Shown: one piece after another, positions 17,593-26,794 of the stretch | Numbering within the stretch: the first letter of the stretch is position 1 | Layout: each line of letters begins with the position of its first letter | Source of the DNA: Trichomonas vaginalis G3 | Lineage: Eukaryota > Parabasalia > Trichomonadida > Trichomonadidae | DNA: 64,000 nucleotides | Direction of reading: 5' to 3' | Assembly (NCBI RefSeq): GCF_026262505.1 | Contig: NC_067203.1 | Coordinates: 18,767,411-18,831,410, forward strand | Translations under genes and position numbers: made by a program | Notes under the pieces: generated by a model | What the model saw: only the letters and a program-made list of their open reading frames with translations | What the model was told of the DNA's origin: nothing | The model's database searches: none

Positions 17593-18522
17593 CTTAGATA
17601 AATTCATTCGCTAAGGGAGCATTATCTCAGATTCTAATTCTGATTACAGACAATTGGGCTCTAACTATATAGATTATTATTAATTTTGCATTAAGTGATC
17701 ATAATAGAATATCCATTACATATTGTTCGCTGTTTTCTTTCATTTTATAATCTTTCACATATACTGTCACAATTGACTGACTTATCATACAGAATTAAGC
17801 AATTGGAGTTTGTCCTCGGAATAAGTTTTGGTTTCAACAGTTGTGTTTGAAACTCATACATACACATTTCTTGTCAATTGGCGAAATTTGTCCATATAAT
17901 AGCATATATAGCAAATACTAATGAATTAAATGGATGATTTATGACTTATTTTTTTTAAATACTTCTATCTCAAAATTGAAAATAGAGTAGGTGACAAAAG
18001 TGCATACTCTTAAACAACCGTCGGATTTCCGGGTGAAATCGTGACACACTTTCGTCTTTCGTAGGCAGTGGTGGTTGTTACAAAAGGTAACTTCGAATGT
18101 AGCGTGAAATCTGCAAAAAAAATTCTGAAATTTGAATGGAGAACACAAAAATTGAATAGTTTACGTCAATAAAAAAGAGAAAAATGAAGCCAATGTGTCT
18201 CGAACCTAGGACTTAGAGCAGCAATCCCACTGCTTATCGCATTACACTACATGCATCTCTCACCTCAGTGAATGAGATCAACTATATGATAACTTTTTCC
18301 CCATTATATTCTTGTGGAAAAGTGACAAATAGCAACTTTGACCCTCTCTCATTGAAAATATATATTAAATCGCATCAAACATGTAAATTACAATATCTAT
18401 TCCATACATAGATCACAGACCCATTTTAAAGCCAATCCTTTCATCTCATTTTGATTTAAAAACCGTTTTCAATGATTCAATAATTCAAAATAAAATTTTT
18501 TAAATAAAAATATAAAAAAAGT
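17593..18522. other. Intergenic between TIR element and hydrogenase gene
   Basis: AT-rich, with no protein-coding frame that looks real. It holds the tRNA-like sequence at 18185-18250. The rest shows nothing clear. Confidence 0.4.
18185..18250 (-). other. tRNA-like sequence with A- and B-box matches (pseudo-tRNA or SINE head)
   Basis: On the minus strand, TAGTGTAATGCGATAAGC (18232-18249) has the spacing and form of a tRNA A box/D arm. GGTTCGAGACA (18196-18206) matches the B box/T loop, 26 bp further on, and a T-rich tract follows (18171-18184). The acceptor and T stems do not pair when folded as a normal tRNA, so this is not a working tRNA gene. It may be a decayed tRNA or the 5' part of a tRNA-derived SINE. 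Confidence 0.4.
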
Positions 18523-19929
18523 CTATGGATTAACTTTTCTGTTCTTGTAATGAGTGTGTAAAAGGTGGTGAGCTACGTGGCCACCAAACTTACCCTCGAA
18601 CGATTCCTTGTACAATTGCAAAAGCTGTGGATTGTCTTGAGATGTTCTATGTTTTGATGATTTATCAATAGAATATGTAGCGTTGAGTCTGGCTTGAACA
18701 GCTTTCTTTGTCTTGGCCTTTGGAGAACCACCGCCAACAACACAGCCGCCTGGACAAGCCATGACTTCAACAAACTTAACATCTTTAAATTGTTCCTCAC
18801 CAGATTTGATCTTTTTGATCAAAGTCATTGCATTCTTTATGCCGTGAGCAACTGCAACTTTGACTTTTGTACCTGCAATATCAACTTCAGCAAGTTTGAC
18901 ACCACTTGCAACACCTCGAACATCTTGAAGGTCAATTGGTGCGAGTTCCTTCTTTGTCAAGAATTTGTAAGCAGAACGAACTGCAGCTTCCATAACACCA
19001 CCAGTTGCACAAAAGATTGCACCACCACCAGAAGCCTCTGAGTAGAAGTTATCGCATGGTGTATCTGGTAACTCTTTGAAGTTGATTTTTGCTTCTTTGA
19101 TCATCTTGGCTAATTCTCTGGATGTTAAGACTGCACCTGTCTCTTGCTTTCCATCTTTCATTGTGAATTGTGATCTTTGGATTTCATCCTTCTTTGCTGT
19201 GCATGGCATAATAGCAACGTTATAAATCTTATCAGCTGTTGTTCCAATCTTCTTTGGGAACACATTTTTGATTACAGAAGAAAGCATACTCATTGGAGAT
19301 CTGCATGAGCTTAAGTGCGGAATCAGAGATGGATCTGATTTCTCAACATAGTTTACCCAAGCAGGACAGCATGATGTAAACATTGGAAGAACGGCGTTTT
19401 TGTCTGAGAGACGCTGAACTAATTCTGTTGCTTCTTCAACAATTGTCATATCTGCTGCAAAGTTTGTATCAAAGACGTAATCAAAGCCAAGACGCTTTAA
19501 TGCAGTAACAACCTTACCTAATGAGATTGTTCCAGCTGGAACACCTAGGGCTTCTGCCATATTAATTCTGATTGCAGGTGCAATTTGGCAAACTGCAATT
19601 CTTCCGTTTTTCTTTGTAAGAACTTCCTTCACTGGATTAATTGCGTCAGCTTCAAAGATAGTAAACTTTGGACAACCTAACGTACACTGTCCACATGAGA
19701 TGCAATTAGTTTCTGCAAGTGGTTTTCCTGTAACTGTCTGTACCACTGATTTACCATTGACTGTTAAAGACTTAAGAACATTTTGACCTGCGATGTTTGT
19801 GCATGCTCTGACACATGATTGGCAATTTATGCATTTTGTCATATCAAAATTGATACCTGTTGAGCTATAGTCTTTCATTCTGAGACTATTTGCAAATCCT
19901 TTCATTGCTGTTGCTGAACTCGCTAACAT
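18523..19929 (-). CDS. hydA: Hydrogenosomal [FeFe]-hydrogenase
   Basis: The 468-residue enzyme reduces protons to H2 with electrons from ferredoxin in hydrogenosomes. The leader MLASSATAMKGFANSLRMKD has the Leu/Ser/Arg pattern of trichomonad hydrogenosome targeting peptides. Two [4Fe-4S] clusters are bound by C33, C36, C39, C43 and by C76, C79, C82, C86. The H-cluster signatures follow: TSCCPAW (C187, C188), MPCTAKKDE (C243) and ACPGGCVVGGG (C392, C396). A small-subunit-like C-terminal tail ends in a His-rich segment. This is the short two-cluster form known from trichomonads, without the extra [2Fe-2S] domain. Residue 307 is Cys in a loop (IFCATGGVMEAAVR) where family members usually have Gly. 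Initiators TCATCA and TCATTTTTC lie 2-14 bp upstream of the ATG, giving a very short leader. Confidence 0.96.
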   Translation of the reverse strand: MLASSATAMKGFANSLRMKDYSSTGINFDMTKCINCQSCVRACTNIAGQNVLKSLTVNGKSVVQTVTGKPLAETNCISCGQCTLGCPKFTIFEADAINPVKEVLTKKNGRIAVCQIAPAIRINMAEALGVPAGTISLGKVVTALKRLGFDYVFDTNFAADMTIVEEATELVQRLSDKNAVLPMFTSCCPAWVNYVEKSDPSLIPHLSSCRSPMSMLSSVIKNVFPKKIGTTADKIYNVAIMPCTAKKDEIQRSQFTMKDGKQETGAVLTSRELAKMIKEAKINFKELPDTPCDNFYSEASGGGAIFCATGGVMEAAVRSAYKFLTKKELAPIDLQDVRGVASGVKLAEVDIAGTKVKVAVAHGIKNAMTLIKKIKSGEEQFKDVKFVEVMACPGGCVVGGGSPKAKTKKAVQARLNATYSIDKSSKHRTSQDNPQLLQLYKESFEGKFGGHVAHHLLHTHYKNRKVNP

Positions 19930-19930
19930 T

Positions 19931-19943
19931 TGATGAAAAATGA
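19931..19943 (-). promoter_or_regulatory. Initiator of the hydrogenase gene
   Basis: On the minus strand TCATTTTTCATCA ends one base before the ATG at 19929. It contains two matches to the parabasalid TCA(C/T)(A/T) initiator, or near it. Transcription from the first A would leave a leader of about 12 nt, normal for Trichomonas. Confidence 0.6.
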
Positions 19944-22319
19944 ACTAGGGAAAATTTCTAGTTTCACAAATTTTAAAAACGAAATCCAATATTTTTATCA
20001 TATTGCAAATACGCATTTATTACTAAAATTTGCTTGGATAAATCAGTAAAAAATTCAATACGACGATATTAGCGGAATTCAAAATTTCAATGAATAATTG
20101 AGTTAAAGAATTGATGTGTATTTTCCTATTCAATTGTTATAGACTATTTTGGAACATACAGGCAACACTTCAATATGCATCTTATTGAGCTTTCATTGAT
20201 ACAAAGGTACATTCACTAGGCGATAACAGTAAAATGGGATGAAAATAGGATAAATAGCATCCCTATATAGTGCCTAACAATATTTATACGGGCCAAAAAA
20301 AATTTGGCTAGAGATTTGGCTAGTTAGAAAATTTAGAAAATTGAGAGGAATTTTTATTTTCGAATTTTTTTTGGAAAGTTAAAATTGTGATTAAAAATCG
20401 ATTTCCAGGAGAACTAAGCATCTTATCATCTATTTAAATCGATAAAAATATTAAATAATAGTGGAATAGTATAAATACATGAAATTATGGCTGAATATAC
20501 AGAAAAAATGAACATATTTGACATTTTTGAAAATTCATACATTAGTTGGTGACAGACTCATAAACTATACTTTAGCTAAGATTGATATATGATTTCAACA
20601 ACACATGGTTAAAATCGTAAAATTTTTTTAGATTTCAAAAAGATATATATGGTAATATAATGGAACAGAGTCAGCAAATAGCATGTAAAATATGTTACAA
20701 TTAACTTTTTATTATATCCAATAGTAGATATCGAATAGTTTCCAGCTTTATGGTTAAATATTTTCTTATCGAGCTTCTCTTTAACTGTTGTATTAAGGTT
20801 GTAAATTTTTGATGCTAGAAACTTTGGAATCTTCTTTGCTGCTGCATTTTTTCTTGAGAGTTCTTGCAATTTCGAATAGATCTGCACATTGTATGAAATA
20901 GAGGCTTTAAAATATCTTGAAAACAGAATAGGACTGCTTTTCCAAAGGAATGCTTACTTGTAAATCAGAGAGTTTCAAAATTGAGTACAAGATTATCATC
21001 ATAACTTTTGATTTTGCTGCGAAAAAGGAAGACAATGTATTAACAAATCATTTACTGTTGTTCATCAAAAGAAGAAAACTTTGATAACAACTAATGATGA
21101 TAAAATCAAGCTATCTTTTAATATTTTAAATTGATAAGACATTCAAAATATTTGAATGGTTTAAAATATTTTCTTTTAATTTCAATAATATATTATCATG
21201 ATTATATAATCAAATTTAAATTTTTATTCAAAAAGGCAATATTTCAAACTTTTAATTTCAAAAATCTTAATTCGGCAATAAATGTATTTAATTGTAGCAA
21301 ATTTAATGATTCTTCATCATGGTTAGCAATTTGGAGCTCATAAATTAATGATTTCTTCAAGTAAAATTCTGCATTATTTCAAAAATCAATAATTCTCTAG
21401 TAACTTTTCTTCAAACCCTAACCATTATAATATATGTAAAATAGAAAATAATTGCAAAGAAAGATAGCCGAATTTACTGGGTAGTTCTTGTGCTGCGAAA
21501 TAATTGGAAATTAACACCTAGTTTTAACAGCATCATTCTCTTTTTGCTCTCATTTAAATGCATTCGCACACTTTAATTTTGAAATATAAGAGTTTTGGAA
21601 ATTATCAAATTTATCTGCTCAAATACTATAGATCTTCATAAGTGTTAATAGAATTACAAGGCTTACATATAGTGTCTAATATAATGATGCACATCATACT
21701 GGGATTTATTCCTTATTCATCTAGTTATTATAAGATTTACAACCCCATGAAAATTTAAAATTTTGTCAAAAATAGTGAATGTACCTTTATTGCTACAAAC
21801 ACAATTTAATGAATATTTAATCAATTTTTTTGCAACAATAATTATATTAACTTTAAATCATCATTTCCAAGACTTATATTATAATGAAAGTGGATTTGTT
21901 ACTTCTAACTAATGATTTAAAATTATGATAAGATTTTATTAATTCAAAACTTACATTTAATTTGTGAATCATGTTTGCCACACACTTGTATTATGATTTT
22001 CCCACCAAAGTTGAAAACAAAATCTTTTCCCAAGATTTCCCAAATTTACAAAATACCTTTCTTTAACATGATAACGCTATAAATCCTCTAAAAACGCAAC
22101 TTTTAATTGAAATATTTTGAATAAAGATAAGATTTTAAAAAATTCAGAAAATTCCCTCCTAATTTTCCTTCAAAAGAGATAGATTATAAGTAGAAAATAG
22201 GAATTATATAAATTTTAACCATTAAAATGGTTTGATATTTTAAAATGTTCAATAATTTTTTTAAATAATAATAAAAAAAAGCATTGAAAATTACTAATAA
22301 ACAAATTATTTACGATTTA
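19944..22319. other. Gene-poor 2.4-kb stretch
   Basis: Very AT-rich. A 92-codon minus-strand frame at 20609-20887 begins in a protein-like way (MQIYSKLQELSRKNAAAKK, then a Lys-rich stretch) but turns into AT-rich filler, and upstream sequence shows no continuation. It could be a fragment of a decayed gene. No TIR pair, tRNA or tandem repeat was recognised here. Confidence 0.35.
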
Positions 22320-24902
22320 TTAATCACCCTTTTCAAATTGATAGATTTGAGAAATAACAAACTTTGCTCTGAAGAAATCATAAAGAATTGCTTCTTCTTC
22401 GTACCAATTACTAATAATACTATGATTTGCAACAAGAATACATAGCCATTTATACATTTGCATGGTTTTGACGCCTTCATCTATGAAAGTTGATAATTTT
22501 GTTGTTTTAATCGCGTCCAAAACCTTTGAAGTCTTCATTGCGTCTAACACTGATGTTCCCTGGATCTTTTTAACAGTAGAAATGAAGGAATTCGTTATTT
22601 CATTATCTTGTAATTTTTCTACAACTTCAGAAATGCAATCAAATGGATCTTGTGCGTAGTATTGCTGCAGGAAATTCTTTTTCTGAAGGATTCCGTTCGT
22701 CAAAATGCTCTCAGCCATCTTGGAAGGATTAGTTTTGTATTCATCAAAGTCAAGATATGAGAAAATTGGGGTATCGATGAATCTAGTCTTATCACAAGCA
22801 GGTATATCACTCATTATGTTGGCTTCTGGGTTGATAATGAATGATTGTGAGTTGACAATTGAATCAATCAACATTAAAGCCTCTTCTAAAGAGGTTTCGT
22901 TCCTCATCATAGCTGTCTTCTTGTAGTATTGCTCACTCCAGTTATCAATACGAAGAATTGACCGTAAAACAGAGCCGATATCTTTATCATTAATTAATAT
23001 CGCGGCCATGGTCGTTGCTTGCTTGATAACATCAGAGATATTAAATAATTTAGGCACTAGAGAGGTCAGTTCAGGCGTTTGCAAAGCCAATTCTTTGATT
23101 GGCTCCACTAATGAATCTTCAATTAGGCCATTTAAGAAAATTGAGGCCACCAAGAAGACAAACCTGAAGGCATCGGGCGTATCCGACTGGATTTGGTTGC
23201 CAGAAGCATAGAAATTTTGAGAACATATTGAAAGTTGAGTCGTAATGGGACATTTAGGGGATGCTTCTGAGAAATATATATCGTACTGAATTCCGAACTT
23301 GTTCCAGTCGAAAATGGAAGACAAATTAATGGTTGGATTTCCTGATAATTTGGTTAAGGTCGATTCAACCAATTGATCGGGATTGACTGTATCCATTGGT
23401 ATTGACAAGTCATAGTTTGGCTCAATTTTATCAAAATTCTCGCAAATTTTCTCTAATTCTGTTTCAATAAATTTCTCATCGTATTTGAACGAATTTGGCA
23501 ACAAACTCTTATCAATTGTATTAATTCTCAGCTGCAGTTGCGATTTCTTCTTGATCTTGGAGTATGTTTCGAGATATCCGTTTAATTGGACGTCCAAAGG
23601 TTTACTTTGATAGTTTGCAGCTATAACTTCTGGAGGGAGGTTGACTTTCTGTTCATTATCAGCATTTTCTTCTTGTTTGTTTTGTTCTCCTTCTTTTTTG
23701 AGTTTTCGCAGTTTTACTGAGGATTTCGTAGGAGAAACAGCTTCTTTAACCGTAATTATCAGTGGTTTCTTGATCGGAGTCGGTTGTTCCTTCTTCGGAG
23801 GTGGAGGAGGCTGAGTTTCAATTGTAATTTGAAATATCGGCTTCGGAGGAGCAGGTTGAGGAGCTGGTTGCGGTGTTTCTTCTGTTTTAGGCTGTTCTTG
23901 TTGTGTTGGTTCTGTTTTTTCTGTTTTTTGTTCGGATTTATTTTCTTGGACTTCAGATTTCGGTTTTTCTGGCTCGGCAGGCTTTGGAACTTCTTCTGGA
24001 GGCTTTGGAGGAGCAACAGCAGGCTTTGCAGGCTCTGGTTGTTTTGGAGGTTCTTGAGATTTCGGAGTTTCCTGAGGAACTGGCTTTTTCGTCTGCGTTT
24101 GAGTTGTTTGAACAGTAATTTTAGGTACTGACTTAACAACAGCGGGTTGTGCTGGAGCGTTTTGATTCAACATATTTTCTAATCTTTGTGCTGGCGGAAT
24201 AAGAGAAGATTCCGGAGCGTTAGCAGTAATATAAATAGCGAGGACCCATTTCATCATATCTGGGATGCTTTTACATAGATATGTATGCGGCGTTTTCATA
24301 TGATTTAAATCTGTAATAACAAATGAGTGTGCAGGAGTTGTTTTACCTATATGCTTCGATTCAGGGTATACTAGTGTTAAATTCGTTAATTTTTCTGTAA
24401 AAGGCTTTAATTCACTGATATCTAGTCTTAAAGCTTGAAAATGGTGACTTTTTGAAACTATTTGAAGAATTGCCATGACAGGCTTTATCTCTTTCGGTCC
24501 GAATATTTCCTCAATTTGTTCTGAAAGTTGGAATGAATACATCGTTAATTTTTCATAGAATTGGATTGTTTCCGCAAATAATTTATTGAAGTAGGCCTGA
24601 AATGCTTTCATATCTTCGAAGCTTTGAAAAACAATTGAAATCGGCATGAAAACTTTGCCAAGTGAGTCAATTGTGATTTCTGCGCCTTTAGATTTCTTGT
24701 TTAAGCCATTCGTTGATGTTGGAACAAAAACTATGTGCACCATATCTTTCAAATCGTTGTTTTGGTAGAAAAATAAAAAAGGACCGATAGCTTGAATTGT
24801 CATTTTCCCTAATTTACCTTTCTTGATGGTTGCTTGCACATTCTCCCACTTCCTCGAGTCTTGTAATCGATTAAAAGGTTCGGGAAGGGTGAGATTTTGC
24901 AT
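22320..24902 (-). CDS. Large PH-like/proline-rich protein, possible RUN-type C-terminus
   Basis: The protein has 860 residues. Residues ~1-245 contain one or two PH-like beta-rich modules (for instance SRKWENVQATIKKGKLGKMT followed by GPFLFFYQNN, and a later THSFVI-like strand). Residues ~265-420 are a disordered Pro/Glu/Lys/Gln linker with PPPPPKK and PAPQPAPPKP runs that could bind SH3, WW or profilin-type partners. The C-terminal ~430 residues are helical; the last segment (KWLCILVANHSIISNWYEEE) resembles the end of RUN domains, which bind small GTPases. A cytoskeletal or membrane-traffic adaptor is a reasonable guess, and nothing catalytic is seen. The formin FH2 domain was considered but not found. 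The initiator TCACA lies about 19 nt upstream, and the stop is followed by TAAA. Confidence 0.7.
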   Translation of the reverse strand: MQNLTLPEPFNRLQDSRKWENVQATIKKGKLGKMTIQAIGPFLFFYQNNDLKDMVHIVFVPTSTNGLNKKSKGAEITIDSLGKVFMPISIVFQSFEDMKAFQAYFNKLFAETIQFYEKLTMYSFQLSEQIEEIFGPKEIKPVMAILQIVSKSHHFQALRLDISELKPFTEKLTNLTLVYPESKHIGKTTPAHSFVITDLNHMKTPHTYLCKSIPDMMKWVLAIYITANAPESSLIPPAQRLENMLNQNAPAQPAVVKSVPKITVQTTQTQTKKPVPQETPKSQEPPKQPEPAKPAVAPPKPPEEVPKPAEPEKPKSEVQENKSEQKTEKTEPTQQEQPKTEETPQPAPQPAPPKPIFQITIETQPPPPPKKEQPTPIKKPLIITVKEAVSPTKSSVKLRKLKKEGEQNKQEENADNEQKVNLPPEVIAANYQSKPLDVQLNGYLETYSKIKKKSQLQLRINTIDKSLLPNSFKYDEKFIETELEKICENFDKIEPNYDLSIPMDTVNPDQLVESTLTKLSGNPTINLSSIFDWNKFGIQYDIYFSEASPKCPITTQLSICSQNFYASGNQIQSDTPDAFRFVFLVASIFLNGLIEDSLVEPIKELALQTPELTSLVPKLFNISDVIKQATTMAAILINDKDIGSVLRSILRIDNWSEQYYKKTAMMRNETSLEEALMLIDSIVNSQSFIINPEANIMSDIPACDKTRFIDTPIFSYLDFDEYKTNPSKMAESILTNGILQKKNFLQQYYAQDPFDCISEVVEKLQDNEITNSFISTVKKIQGTSVLDAMKTSKVLDAIKTTKLSTFIDEGVKTMQMYKWLCILVANHSIISNWYEEEAILYDFFRAKFVISQIYQFEKGD

Positions 24903-25470
24903 TTCAAATTTGCAAAAAATGTGACAAATAAAAAATGTAATTCATTTTGGCAGAAAATAAAACTGAAAAGAGAAAATACCATTGTGTTCCCTTTTATGCC
25001 AAGATTTCCTCTCTAGATCCACTCTGTGTTCAATTAATGGAATAATTTGTTCTGAAATCTTGACATTTCTTGAGCGTATTACTTGCACTATTAGTCCTCA
25101 CCTTGTGCTTGCATATTTTAATTATACTAGTTAATAATCTGCATAATCTTTCTATGGAATTTCATATTTTGGGTTAGAAATATATATTTTATACAAGTTG
25201 AAACCTAAGACAGGCTTTTTATAATATTTCATCAGATTTTATGAGTTATTTTGCTAGACAGACTGAATAAATTTCAATTTTATTTGCAAATTTAGGTAAA
25301 TAGTCTAAGATTTTTATTATTATATACAGACATCAATCCATGTGATTCATTTGTTCAAGCTACATTTGAAACGATCAAGATCTTGTGAAGATTTTCTTCA
25401 TTTTATCATTTGATTTTTTTATATTGCTGCTTCACGCCAATAGGGATGCTGAAAATTTTCATTTTTTTTG
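24903..25470. other. Divergent intergenic region
   Basis: The left end carries the TCACA initiator (minus strand, 24920-24924) of the 860-residue gene. The right end carries TCATTTTTTTTG (25459-25470), the initiator of the small gene at 25471. Nothing was recognised between them. Confidence 0.5.
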
Positions 25471-25911
25471 ATGAATTATGAAGAAATTTTAAAGCAACAA
25501 GTGGAAGCTGAGCGAGAAAAAACGCCAACTGAAGCAAGCAGACCACATACTCCCGGAAAAATTCAGAAAAAAGTTCTTGTTCCACTTGAAGATCCAGATA
25601 ACGTCGAAACAGAGGTAAAATACCCAGTTAAAGAACCACCGCCACGCGTTGCCCAAATGGCAGAAATGTCAACACAATCAACAGAAACAGAAACCACAAC
25701 AGAAGAAAAACCTACGCAACCCGAGATTTCAGGAATACCACAAAATTACCACAAACCGAATCAAGCATACTTAAAATCATATAGAAAAGAAATGGAAAGT
25801 AAAAAAGTAAAGAAAGGTCCATCTTTGTTTGAAAAAGCAATGGCACCTCCACCTAAACCTTTGCAAAGGACTCTATTTACATATTTTGATCTACTATCCG
25901 AAAAAGAGTAA
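25471..25911 (+). CDS. Small disordered protein of unknown function
   Basis: From the ATG at 25471 there are 146 residues. The protein begins with a short charged helix (MNYEEILKQQVEAEREKT), continues as Pro/Thr/Glu-rich disordered sequence (TQSTETETTTEEKPTQPE), and ends in a basic stretch (KSYRKEMESKKVKKGPSLFE) and a small hydrophobic end (RTLFTYFDLL). No domain was recognised. It may be an adaptor whose short helices bind a partner. The initiator TCATTTT is 10-12 bp before the ATG, which supports a real gene. Confidence 0.6.
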   Translation: MNYEEILKQQVEAEREKTPTEASRPHTPGKIQKKVLVPLEDPDNVETEVKYPVKEPPPRVAQMAEMSTQSTETETTTEEKPTQPEISGIPQNYHKPNQAYLKSYRKEMESKKVKKGPSLFEKAMAPPPKPLQRTLFTYFDLLSEKE

Positions 25912-26230
25912 TAAATATTTTTGTTATTATGGTTTTATTAATAATAATTTGATTTTTATATTATTTGGACTTGAATATTCTATTCGCAAATTTGTACCAA
26001 TAAGTAAGGATCAATGCTTAGGTAATAGTGGATAATCAACATTTATATACAAAATTTTCAGAAACCTGTTAGTTTCTTTACTAATTTGTTGCATTAACAA
26101 TATGAAGTATTTTGTAATAGATGCATCAACAAATTCAGTCATATTAATTGCTCCATGAGTAAATTTTCATATTTTGAGGTCACGACTTCAAAAAATTATT
26201 AATTTTGCTTGAGAATCAATCTAAATTGAA
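25912..26230. other. Convergent 3' intergenic region
   Basis: AT-rich spacer between two genes ending towards each other. Nothing was recognised. Confidence 0.35.
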
Positions 26231-26755
26231 TTAGAACTTATTGTGTTGATATTCAATAACGTTTCCTTCAGGGATTTTTGATCGAGATTTTATATTAATA
26301 CGTCCTGCATCGATTTCAGCGTTATATCCAGCTATATTCAAAGCTTCTTTACCGTGGTACTTGAGAATAGCATTTCCTTTTGAATTATTACCTTTACCGT
26401 AAATAAAAGAGTAATTGACGTTATTATTTGGCGAGATGTCTTGTGCAATACGGAGAGTTGCTTGCTTAGTTGATTTTCTTCTAAGTCCGTGAAAATCTAT
26501 TGAATTTTGCTTAATCTTTCCTGGAATGGGTTTAATTCTTAGTTCGTTAGTAGTGTCTGCACATAACATGCTAGAGATGATATTGCTTGCCGCAAACTCT
26601 TGACCAATCTGTTTATTTAAATCCGCAATTATGTTGTTTAGGTCGTAATCCGATTTTTCCACAATTTTTTCTATCTGTGATTCATTTACTTCCTCGAATG
26701 CGTCTTCTAATTCAAGTCTCAACAAATTCTTATCGTATTTCCTTTTTTCAATCAT
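26231..26755 (-). CDS. Smr-domain protein with CUE-like N-terminus
   Basis: From the ATG at 26755 the protein has 174 residues. Residues ~10-50 form a small helical segment (LELEDAFEEVNESQIEKIVE followed by DYDLNNIIADL) that resembles a CUE/UBA-type ubiquitin-binding fold. The last ~90 residues fit an Smr domain: IDFHGLRRKSTKQATLRIAQ with the DxHG signature, then FIYGKGNNSKGNAILK corresponding to the 'tGkG.hS' loop, and the end GRINIKSR. Smr domains are often nucleases, on RNA or DNA, and eukaryotic CUE-Smr proteins (Cue2, N4BP2) cut mRNA at collided ribosomes. That role is possible here but unproven. Another ATG lies at 26779, but a TCACTT initiator at 26771-26776 fits the 26755 start better. 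The gene starts back to back with the acyl-CoA synthetase. Confidence 0.72.
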   Translation of the reverse strand: MIEKRKYDKNLLRLELEDAFEEVNESQIEKIVEKSDYDLNNIIADLNKQIGQEFAASNIISSMLCADTTNELRIKPIPGKIKQNSIDFHGLRRKSTKQATLRIAQDISPNNNVNYSFIYGKGNNSKGNAILKYHGKEALNIAGYNAEIDAGRINIKSRSKIPEGNVIEYQHNKF

Positions 26756-26770
26756 TTTGAATAAATTTAA

Positions 26771-26790
26771 AAGTGACATCAATTCATTTC
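26771..26790. promoter_or_regulatory. Very compact divergent promoter (two initiators)
   Basis: The minus-strand initiator TCACTT (26776 down to 26771, start A at 26774) and the plus-strand initiator TCATTT (26784-26789, start A at 26786) are 12 bp apart between start bases. The leaders would be about 19 nt for the Smr gene and 9 nt for the acyl-CoA synthetase. No room is left for separate upstream elements, so each gene's upstream sequence lies inside the other transcript. Confidence 0.6.
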
Positions 26791-26794
26791 AAAA

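Noticed and set aside
18185-18250. A functional tRNA gene
   Set aside because: Acceptor and T stems do not pair and the anticodon loop is poor.
20609-20887. 92-codon minus-strand frame between hydrogenase and the 860-residue gene
   Set aside because: Only the first third looks protein-like and no initiator precedes it; kept as a comment in the intergenic entry.
23759-24139. Frames on both strands over the proline-rich linker
   Set aside because: They are shadows of the Pro/Glu codon repeats of the 860-residue gene.
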